A stretch of 17,726 nt of DNA, taken from assembly GCA_004325065.1 (NCBI GenBank), contig PITI01000182.1, positions 1-17,726 of the forward strand, read 5' to 3'. The position numbers and the translations under genes were made by a program. Source of the stretch: Hamiltosporidium magnivora (Eukaryota; Microsporidia; Dubosqiidae). Below are positions 1 to 7,699 of the stretch, piece after piece (the first letter of the stretch is position 1; every line of letters begins with the position of its first letter). Under the pieces are notes generated by a model. That model did no database searches, had not been told where the DNA came from, and was given only the letters and a program-made list of their open reading frames with translations.

Positions 1-239
1 AACAATGTTTATTGCTAATATGAATATTTTATAATTATTTTTTTTGGTAAAATCTTTAAACACATCTGTTGGAAGAATGTTATATTATAGTATTATTAAA
101 TGCAGCATGCCTAAGATAAAATATCAAGATCACTTCTACAATATAGAATTCTAAATCGAGATTATATGACCAAATTATTTTTTCGAAACTGAAAATGCAT
201 CTGCAAAATATATTTTCTATCAAAACAATATTAGTATTA

Positions 240-505
240 AAGGGATGTTTTATCTACTTTATTCATTCAACTTTGGCACTACAGCCCTGTAACAAACTTG
301 GCCTCCTTTTGTAATACCGCCTACCGGTCTTTTTCCAGTGGGTTAATTTACTATTTCAAGTTTCGTAACAAATTGATTTTTTAAAGGTGGGTTGTTAGCC
401 TTACGCTCAATCCCGACATGGAAAATCGATCTCTTTTAGTCGCCTTTTACGAAAGGCAGAGAATACTCCAAACCAATTCTGCACGACATGGTGTAGAATA
501 TATCT
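240..505 (-). repeat. Dispersed GC-richer repeat, copy A (retroelement-like 3' fragment)
   Basis: Read on the minus strand, this stretch matches copy B at 10921-11160 along its whole length. Shared blocks include GGAGTATTCTCTGC, GGCGACTAAAAG, AAGACCGGTA followed by GCGGTATTAC, and GGCCAAG. Order and spacing are the same in both copies, with substitutions and small indels between the blocks. It is clearly richer in G+C than the DNA around it. Both copies end in an A/G-rich tail (TTGAATGAATAAA here), which resembles the 3' end of a non-LTR retrotransposon or SINE; that reading is an inference. A short frame reading GVFSAFRKRRLK is preserved in both copies, so part of it may once have been coding. 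Boundaries are approximate and I cannot name the family. Confidence 0.75.
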
Positions 506-900
506 CATATAGCCTTCGCATTTTTTCCGATTTATTCTTTGAAATAACCTCACTGTTTATTTTCTTCATCTAATGATAGTAATGAATCTTTACTAATGTT
601 TTACACCTTTTAGGTTTAAATGTTCCCCTAGGTTTATGCAGCGCAACTCATATCTATCAATTTGAATGATATGATGCTTTTATTTTCTTTAGAGTGACTA
701 TATTTTGTCTATATTTTAATCTTACCAAATATAAGATTACATTTATACAAACACCGTGAATGCTGCAATATCCATAACACTCGAAACAGATCAAGAATCC
801 TTAAGTACGTGTTAATTTGGTTATAAGTGCACATTCCTAGGAACGCAAAGTGTATTTGCGTACTACTTTTGGAGAAAAAGCAGCTTAAAAACGTCATATA
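506..900. other. AT-rich gene-free spacer
   Basis: No coding-like frame, RNA gene or repeat could be supported between copy A and the palindrome. Short open frames that run into the palindrome from either strand exist only because the fold-back arms lack stop codons. Confidence 0.5.
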
Positions 901-960
901 TTTATTTTCGAGTATAATAATAAAGGTTCGAAATACCTTTATTATTATACTCGAAATAAA
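901..960. repeat. Near-perfect fold-back palindrome, 26/27-bp arms
   Basis: The left arm (901-927) and right arm (935-960) are reverse complements except for one extra T in the left arm. They are separated by a 7-base loop (TCGAAAT). The arm core is CGAGTATAATAATAAAGG. As DNA it could extrude a cruciform, and as RNA it would fold into a hairpin of about 26 bp. A foldback or MITE-type element, or a replication-generated snap-back, are possible origins. No target-site duplication is obvious at the edges. Confidence 0.85.
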
Positions 961-1526
961 TTGTTCTCTTAATATTGTCCGTCGAATGTATGTTTCTGTT
1001 CGCATTTTTTTGTTAAGCAATCTGACTTTTCTAAGTTAAAAGATACGCATTTTCATATGTATCTTCCAATCTGTCAAAAAATTAGGCATCTTCAGATTTG
1101 TTTGTAGCTTATATTGAGTGATGTATCCATATCAAGGCAATGATAAAAAAATATCTGATTCTCTTCTCAACAAGTCGTTCATACATAGTTTTATAATACG
1201 GAGCCTGTTTAATATATTATTTTAATGTGAAAACATTTCAAATATTATGGATCGCATTTCTAAAAGAAATAACGCCATACTTTAGTTTTTAAACATATGT
1301 TTGCTTTCATGTATTTCTTGTCGAGCTATAATATCAGTATAATATTTCTCAGGTTCGAGTGCAAAACTAGCCATTGCTACTGCTCAGAAGAAGTTGTGTA
1401 CAATCATTCTCAATATTACTTGCACTTTTTTTCTGTAAAGATGTTTCTCTTGAAAATTTCGTTTATGAATTTCCTAGTTTTCTTTTCGATCTTCTAACAA
1501 TATGATTTTGAAATATAGATTCGTTA
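961..1526. other. AT-rich gene-free spacer
   Basis: I see no supported gene here. The longest frame (1297-1497) is rich in Phe, Ser and Tyr, as expected of AT-rich noncoding DNA, and has no recognisable motif. Confidence 0.5.
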
Positions 1527-1622
1527 GACCGTGCCCAACCCATTATTTTATCCGGGCTAGCGGTGGGCAGAAAGTGGTATACCACAAGCTCTGGTAGAGT
1601 TGCTTAACATCACACCTAATAT
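1527..1622. repeat. GC-rich repeat-like fragment with internal hairpins
   Basis: About 95 bases stand out in base composition from the AT-rich DNA on both sides, with abrupt edges. Within it TGCCCA (1536-1541) can pair with TGGGCA (1564-1569), and a TGGTATACCA palindrome follows. The plus strand reads through without a stop, for example as AQPIILSGLAVGRKWYTTSS. This looks like a fragment of an inserted element, but only this copy is present in the window and I cannot assign a family. A tRNA was considered and does not fit. Confidence 0.4.
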
Positions 1623-2229
1623 AAAAATTAAGATAACCTAATCCAAAAAAACCATTTATACCCAATTTTATCGTTTTGTTCCCAGCTCGATTGCTGATAC
1701 TATAATGTTAACGATGTCTGTTATTATCACAAAAGACATTTTTAAAATGAATAGAATTAGTTCATCAATGCACAAAATTAAACATGTTCTTTAAAAAAAC
1801 ACTTTCATATTTACTCTCGTATTTTTATATTTATAATAAATCGTATTATCAACAAATTACAAACATTAAAAATAGAAGGGTATACCAATATACTTCCTTC
1901 TATGTTCATCTTTCAAATCTGTCTTTTCTTCATTATTTATTCGAAAACTTTAAAAAATACACTTTTTATTTTTATAAGATAATTCGATAATTTAAGAAAT
2001 TAACCTGGGTTGTAAATTTTAAATATTTATACAAATACAACATATTCTATTAATCATAAGCTTTTTTGACATCAATCCATATTGCCTTAATTATTCGCTA
2101 CTTTTCGTTTCATCATAAAATATTCATGCCCTGTACTTTAGAATTAATTAAAAAAGCTTTGAATAAAAAATTGAAATAAAAAAGAATCAAAAACGCTGCT
2201 AAAATTAATTTTAAATACAAAATTGTTTA
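1623..2229. other. AT-rich spacer upstream of the AlaRS gene
   Basis: This stretch is very AT-rich with many A and T runs, and no coding-like frame, repeat or RNA gene was recognised. It must contain the promoter of the downstream gene, but apart from the CCCC motif at 2230-2233 no element can be singled out. Confidence 0.5.
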
Positions 2230-2233
2230 CCCC
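2230..2233 (+). promoter_or_regulatory. CCCC motif at the AlaRS start codon
   Basis: The sequence TTTACCCCTTC lies directly before the ATG at 2237, in surroundings almost free of C. Microsporidian genes are known to carry a short CCC- or GGG-like motif a few bases upstream of the start codon, thought to mark transcription or translation initiation. The same TTACCCC string precedes the start at 9457 on the other strand. The motif also supports the choice of ATG 2237 as the AlaRS start. Confidence 0.55.
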
Positions 2234-2236
2234 TTC

Positions 2237-5173
2237 ATGTGGACATCACAAGACCTACGAAGATCATTTATATCCTTTTTTAAATCACACAACCACACAC
2301 ACATACCTTCTTCACCAATAGTACCCAACGACACATCTCTTCTATTCACCAACAGTGGAATGGTCCAATTCAAAAAAATATTTCTTTCAACCGAAACAAA
2401 CACATTTTTCAATTCACTTAAAAGAGCCTGTTCGATACAAAGATGCCTACGTGCCGGAGGAAAACACAACGACCTAGAAGATGTCGGAAAAGACACTTAC
2501 CACCACACATACTTTGAAATGCTAGGAAATTGGTCTTTTAACGATTATTTTAAAGAAAAAGCCATCGATCTCGCTTACCAATACCTTGTAAGCTTAAATA
2601 TAGAAATGAAAAATATTTATGTCACGTATTATCAAGGCACCGACAAAATACCGACAGACCTCGAAACCAAAACCCTTTGGTTAAAATATTTACCACCCGA
2701 ACGTATTTTACCATTCGAAAAAGAGAATTTCTGGGAAATGGGAGACACAGGTCCCTGTGGTCCCTGCACAGAGATACATTATGACAGAATAGGAAATAGA
2801 TTTGTACCTGAGTTAGTAAACAAAGACGATCCAACTGTTATAGAAATATGGAATATCGTTTTTATAGAATTCGAAAGACAAAATGATAATTCATTAATTA
2901 TTTTAAAAAATAAAAGCATCGATACTGGAATGGGAATGGAAAGAGTTTTAAGTATTTTAAATAATACTTTTTCTAATTATATGACTGATTTATTTTTACC
3001 TCTGTTTTCTGTAATCACTGAATTTTCACCAATTAATTATATTTATAAAGATTCTGATTGTTTAGAAGATGTAGGATGTAGAGTATTGGCTGATCATGGT
3101 AGAACTATTTCTGTTTGTATTAAAGAAATAAGACCTTCTAACGAAGGTAGAGGATATGTGTTAAGAAGGGTTATACGAAGGGCTATTCGTTATATGAAGA
3201 AGATGGAATTAAAGGAGGGGTTTTTGTGTGAGTTGGTTAGAGTGGCAAGTAAGATAACGGGTGTTAGTATTAGTGAGGAGGAGATGGGTGTTATTATGGG
3301 AGAGGAGGTGTTATTTAGTAGGTCTTTAGATAAAGGGTTGGGGGTGTTAGAGAAGGTAATGGAAAGTAGTAAGAATAAAGGGGGTGTTATTTCAGGTAGT
3401 GATATTTTCTTGTTATATGACACTTACGGGTTTCCAAGTGATTTGACAGAAATAATTTGTAAGGAAAATAACATGGTATGTGACTTAAAGGGTTTTAATG
3501 ATCTGTTTAAGGAACAAAGGGAAATAACACGTGTTAGGAGTAAGAAGTGTTTAACGGGTAGAATTAGTACAGGTGTTATTGAACAATTAGGGGGTGTTAT
3601 TCCTACTGATGATAGTTTTAAGTATCGATGTAATGGATTAAGGGGGAGGGTGTTATTTACAATAGAAAATGGTTTATTAATTCCTTATAAAGAGAGTCAA
3701 GAGTATGATAATGAAAATTCATGTAAAGAGACTCCTTGTAATCAAGTACTCTCAAAGGAAACCATAAATAATAATTTAATTGGTTTAATTTCTGATAAAA
3801 CACCTTTTTTTAGTGAATCGGGTGGTCAGGTGAGTGACATAGGAAAATTTTATTTTATGCAAAAAAATTCCATGAAAATAGATGAATGTGTTTATGCGGA
3901 TTTTAGATTTTTAAAAAAAATTTTTAAAGAATTTGAAGACACGCATAAACACATTGGAGAGTTAAAAATTATTGATGTACAGAAATATGGAAGTGTTGTT
4001 GTACATTTTGGATATTTGAAAGGAAAATTAAGTGAAGATGTTTTTATGGTGTATGATGGGTGTAGAAGAGAATGTATTAGAAAGAATCATAGTGGTACGC
4101 ATTTGTTGAATTATTTTTTGCGAAGAGTTTTGTTTGAAGAAAAAAGAAATAATTTGAAAGAAGAAATTGGTTTTAGTAAAGAAGAAGGAAAGGATTCAAT
4201 TGATTTGAAGGAAGGAAATAATTTTAATGAGAAAAAAGATGGAAAAAAAGCTGATAAAAAAGAACAAATTTGTGGAGAAATTAGGAACGAAGAAAAAATT
4301 TTAAATAATTTAAATACCATCGCATTTCAGATGGGAAGTGAAGTTTCTGAAGAAAAATTGAGATTTGATTTTTCGAGTTTAAAAAATTTGACTTTGGAAA
4401 ATTTAAAAAAAGTTGAATTTTTTGTAAATTCAGTTATAAATGAAGAATTAAAAGTGGAAAAAAATACGGTAAAAATAGAAAATGTGGGATTGGAAACGAT
4501 AAGAATGAAAGAAGAGGACTATCCTGGGTTGGTGAGGAAGATAGAAGTAAAGAGCAAGTATGGACTGATCAGTGAGTTGTGTGGTGGGACACATGTGGAC
4601 AATACGAAAGAAATAGGAAAATTTAGAATTTTAAGCGAGGGAAGTGTAAGTTTTTCTGTTCGTAGAATAATTGCGGTGACTGGTGAATCTGCTTTGGAAA
4701 GAGAAAGGAAAGCGACTAAAGTTTTGAATTTGGTGAGGGAAGGAAAGAGCGTGGATACGAGTATTTTAAAAGAATTACCGCTTTTCGAGAGATTAGAAAT
4801 TGAAAATTTTATTAAAGAAAATGAAAAAATAAAATTAGAAGAAAGAAAAAAAATTGTAAATTTTCATATTAAAAATATTCAAGAATCCAACGAAGAATTC
4901 ATTATTTACGAAGTGAAATGTGAAGATTTAGAAAAATCTGTAATTTTGATTGCTGCTGGACTTGTAAAGAATAAAAAAAGTGGAGTTGTGTGGGGAAAAA
5001 ACGAAAAAGAAATATTTTGTTCTTTTCGATGTGAAAATGCCGTAGAAAAAACTGAAATTTTTTTAAAAGATTGTTTAAATGTAAAAGTCGGGGGAAAAGG
5101 AAGAATTGCCAATGGAAAGGCATTGTTGACTGATAATTGGAATTTAAAGAAATTTAATGAATTAAAAATTTAG
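2237..5173 (+). CDS. Alanyl-tRNA synthetase, cytosolic, class II
   Basis: This 978-residue protein charges tRNA-Ala with alanine in cytosolic translation. Length and domain order match eukaryotic AlaRS. The catalytic core has motif 1 around residues 31-48 (NDTSLLFTNSGMVQFKK), motif 2 with CLRAGGKHNDLEDVGK followed by FEMLGNWSFNDYF at 93-105, and motif 3 with DTGMGMER at 229-236. The editing domain, which removes mischarged Ser and Gly, keeps its zinc-site residues: H618 and H622 in NHSGTH, and C782 and H786 in CGGTH. A Lys/Glu-rich insertion at about residues 633-690 splits the editing domain. The C-terminal C-Ala domain is short and ends with a GGKG stretch near 952-955. The start at 2237 is the first ATG, follows the CCCC motif and begins with a normal AlaRS N-terminus. 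There is no mitochondrial presequence and no intron. Base skew changes sharply along the gene (C-rich, then G-rich, then A-rich). An AATAAA lies 31 bases after the stop. Confidence 0.97.
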   Translation: MWTSQDLRRSFISFFKSHNHTHIPSSPIVPNDTSLLFTNSGMVQFKKIFLSTETNTFFNSLKRACSIQRCLRAGGKHNDLEDVGKDTYHHTYFEMLGNWSFNDYFKEKAIDLAYQYLVSLNIEMKNIYVTYYQGTDKIPTDLETKTLWLKYLPPERILPFEKENFWEMGDTGPCGPCTEIHYDRIGNRFVPELVNKDDPTVIEIWNIVFIEFERQNDNSLIILKNKSIDTGMGMERVLSILNNTFSNYMTDLFLPLFSVITEFSPINYIYKDSDCLEDVGCRVLADHGRTISVCIKEIRPSNEGRGYVLRRVIRRAIRYMKKMELKEGFLCELVRVASKITGVSISEEEMGVIMGEEVLFSRSLDKGLGVLEKVMESSKNKGGVISGSDIFLLYDTYGFPSDLTEIICKENNMVCDLKGFNDLFKEQREITRVRSKKCLTGRISTGVIEQLGGVIPTDDSFKYRCNGLRGRVLFTIENGLLIPYKESQEYDNENSCKETPCNQVLSKETINNNLIGLISDKTPFFSESGGQVSDIGKFYFMQKNSMKIDECVYADFRFLKKIFKEFEDTHKHIGELKIIDVQKYGSVVVHFGYLKGKLSEDVFMVYDGCRRECIRKNHSGTHLLNYFLRRVLFEEKRNNLKEEIGFSKEEGKDSIDLKEGNNFNEKKDGKKADKKEQICGEIRNEEKILNNLNTIAFQMGSEVSEEKLRFDFSSLKNLTLENLKKVEFFVNSVINEELKVEKNTVKIENVGLETIRMKEEDYPGLVRKIEVKSKYGLISELCGGTHVDNTKEIGKFRILSEGSVSFSVRRIIAVTGESALERERKATKVLNLVREGKSVDTSILKELPLFERLEIENFIKENEKIKLEERKKIVNFHIKNIQESNEEFIIYEVKCEDLEKSVILIAAGLVKNKKSGVVWGKNEKEIFCSFRCENAVEKTEIFLKDCLNVKVGGKGRIANGKALLTDNWNLKKFNELKI

Positions 5174-5203
5174 ATTTGGTTAAAATTCTTCTTTTTAAAT
5201 TAT

Positions 5204-5209
5204 AATAAA
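5204..5209 (+). terminator. Possible polyadenylation signal (AATAAA)
   Basis: The hexamer AATAAA lies about 30 bases past the AlaRS stop codon, a plausible place for a short microsporidian 3' UTR. In DNA this AT-rich the hexamer is expected often by chance, so it is only a candidate. Confidence 0.35.
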
Positions 5210-5276
5210 ATGTTTCGGGTTTATAATAGTTGGAAGGTATCTCAAGTTATAGTTTTTTCAAAAGAATTCATTCGTT

Positions 5277-5330
5277 ATTTTAAATTTAATTTATTTTTAT
5301 TTTTATTTATTTTTATTTTATATTTTTAAT
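5277..5330. repeat. Low-complexity (TTTTTA)-type tract
   Basis: A run of irregular TTTTTA and TTTA units about 50 bases long lies in the 3' flank of the AlaRS gene. It is a simple sequence tract with no other structure. Confidence 0.7.
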
Positions 5331-6667
5331 TGTTTTAAAAAATTATCATTTGAATATTTTTGAACTGTAAAATGACTTATGAATCGAAAAAACAGCTTTT
5401 TTTAAGGAACAACTATAACAAAGGTTTGTATAATTTTTTTGTGTTTTGGCTTCTAAAATATAATTTTCTACTTTTTTATTCGATTATTTCCTTCAAATTA
5501 GCTTCTATTCCATATTTTGAGCAATGCTTGAATTGAACATTATATTCACACTTTGAGATTTCTTGATTTTAGTGTTTTTATCTTAAAATATTTTTCTTTA
5601 TTAGAGTTTATGTGTAATAGAGGTATAGACTGTTAGGTTTTCAAAGACCTTTTTATTGCCTCATATAACACGCTATTTGAATTCTTATCCATGGTTTGTT
5701 CTTACCTCAAAACGCTTCAAATAGGAAAAATTGGTTTTATATTTTTTTTACTTACGATCAATAAAATATGAGTCACCATATGAAAAATTTCAAGCTTATT
5801 AAGGTACATTATATGATATTTGAGCAGAAAAAAATATCAGTTTATAGGATAAGGGAAGGATATTTTTACATTTATAAAAAAGACACAATATATTGCCTAA
5901 GAAAGTAGTAAAACCTTTTTTTATCATTTCAAAAACTAGAAAAAATTTCATAACCAATCTACACGAATAGCAGTAGTTTATATGATTTCTTGTTATAAAT
6001 AAATATAAATCTCATAGGTTCGGAATTCGGATAAAAGTTTTTATTGTGTTACTACACCTGTTTCCGAATACTTATATTCAAGATTTTCTTGAACAAAGGA
6101 AAACCTAGGTCGTTCTAATAACTTAAATTTCAATTGAATGTATTTCTTAAATAATTGAAAAAAATTGATTCTAATAATCCTCTAAACATATATTATACTT
6201 GATATCATCGAAACACGCATCCTATTAAAAATATTTTAATTTTATTTGAATCTACAATCTATCAATATTTAATTCACATTCCTTGGTATTCCAATTCCAA
6301 GTTAAAAATCTAATCAAATGAAACTAGGATTTGATTTTATATTTCAATTTATAAGTTAATCAAAACGCAATTTTTGGGTCTTTTTATGATCGATTTCATT
6401 TAATTGTAATTTTTTTAAAGTAATCTCAAAGGTATCTTAAATCCAAATATTTTTCAATGCTTTAAACTATTTTTTTTGTAAATGAAGAGCTAAAAATGTA
6501 TAACTTCTATTATCTGTAAATAAACACATTTAATTATGTATTATAGATGAATTTTTATTTTTCTTATAGATTAGATCATATTTTTCTAAATATTTTATCT
6601 GTATTCGTATTAGAAATTAATTAAAGATTAAATACTATAAATTGTGTCTTATGACATAATTATAATA
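5331..6667. other. AT-rich gene-free spacer
   Basis: Reading both strands, I found no coding-like frame, RNA gene or clear repeat. A 15-mer, TTAGGTTTTCAAAGA, occurs near 5634 and again near 7254, which may be chance in DNA of this composition. Confidence 0.4.
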
Positions 6668-6937
6668 TTATATTTTTGGGCTTATGTCTTTCCCTACTGA
6701 TGAAATACAAGCAACAATCATATTAGAGTTTCCCTGGATTATATGCTTTTGACAGATGTTTTTCTTTTGATTGATTTGGTTATCAACCCGACACAAAGCT
6801 TCCTTGTTAGAAAGATAAAGAATGAGGCAACCGGAAAACAAATGAGCTCTCCAGGTTAAAATTCCGATATCCTCACTACCAGAAAATTGGCAGATTATAT
6901 TATTAAATATATGGAAAACAATATAAAGATTTTTGTA
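6668..6937 (-). pseudogene. Decayed frame, possibly a Tc1/mariner-type (DDE_3) transposase fragment
   Basis: On the minus strand, 89 codons are open from the stop at 6940-6938 to the stop at 6670-6668, with no usable ATG at the upstream end. The stretch is GC-richer than its flanks and the translation is protein-like, including WRAHLFSGCLILYL and then GNSNMIVACISSVGKD. This order (a short hydrophobic strand where the first catalytic Asp would sit, then a basic stretch, then a GxNxxxVxAxS-like strand followed by G) resembles the middle of Tc1/mariner or IS630-type transposases. The expected catalytic Asp-Glu is replaced by SNKE, so the copy would be dead. The family assignment rests on my reading of a weak pattern. 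The plus strand here has a stop-interrupted frame and is less convincing. Confidence 0.35.
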
Positions 6938-7525
6938 TTAAAAAATTTCTGAAATATTAATGTTATTTTGAGTCGGTAAATAGCAATGAACTAATTTTTA
7001 GCATCTTTACTTCAATAAAATCAAATCATGGTTTACAAACGAGAAATTTATATCTTTCTTACCTGTTTTATTTAGTTTATATTTATTAAAGCTTAAACAT
7101 ATTTATTTAAGGTTTAAACCCGCTAAATATTTCTTTAAATTTTGTAATTTAGCTTTTTTATCTCAATACCCAGAATACTGAGTATTTTTTATTAAAAATT
7201 ACTGCGAAAAATGGAATATTTATATAAATTGTATACTAAAAGTAACAATTCTTAGGTTTTCAAAGAATTGTTTTAAGGTTAAATAAAGAATAATTAAAAT
7301 AAATAAAAAGAATGATAATATTTAAATATTTGCTTTGTGTGATTATTTTATTGATTATATTCTGTTTAAGTGTAGAATAATATAAATTAAACACGTCACA
7401 GCTAAAGGATTCTCTTTTTTTTGGCTATAAAAATCAACTTAAAATTTTCCTAATTATTTTGATTGGTAATAAATCTGAATGCCTAGCTTTTAACAATCAG
7501 TTTTAGTGTAAATCGTTTAATATAT
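6938..7525. other. AT-rich gene-free spacer
   Basis: Nothing beyond AT-rich sequence was recognised. A 22-base imperfect palindrome (AATACCCAGAATACTGAGTATT) lies near 7165-7186 and is the only local structure noted. Confidence 0.4.
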
Positions 7526-7630
7526 CATATTTTTTATAAATATTAGAATATATTTATAAACGTTTAATATAAATTTAATTTAATTTAAAACATATTTGGT
7601 AAATATATTCTAATATTTATAAAAAATATG
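7526..7630. repeat. Perfect 31-bp inverted repeat behind the first secreted-protein gene
   Basis: The arms at 7526-7556 and 7600-7630 are exact reverse complements over 31 bases, starting CATATTTTTTATAAATATTA on the left arm, around a 43-base loop. The structure begins about 70 bases past the stop codon of the minus-strand gene at 7700-9457. If transcribed it would give a strong hairpin in that gene's 3' UTR, so a role in 3'-end formation or RNA stability is possible. A small foldback element is the other reading. The match is exact, so the arms are young or maintained. Confidence 0.85.
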
Positions 7631-7699
7631 TAATTTAAATTTTGTTAAAAGTAAAAATAACTAATATTTTTAAAAAATCAAGATATCGTTAAATACTTT

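Noticed and set aside
709..1039. Overlapping open frames on both strands with nearly the same internal peptide
   Set aside because: The shared peptide comes from the two arms of the palindrome at 901-960, which read alike on both strands; nothing else in them looks coding.
1784..1990. 68-codon plus-strand open frame rich in Tyr, Phe and Lys
   Set aside because: Composition is what AT-rich noncoding DNA gives, and no motif, CCC motif or signal peptide supports it.
2227..2496. Antisense open frame over the AlaRS start, and similar antisense frames at 2622-2834, 3190-3423, 4111-4320 and 4902-5123
   Set aside because: They lie opposite a well-conserved gene, change composition with its codon use and contain no recognisable motif.
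6697..6703. CTGATGA, the core box of a hammerhead ribozyme
   Set aside because: No GAAA box with a matching stem follows at the required distance.
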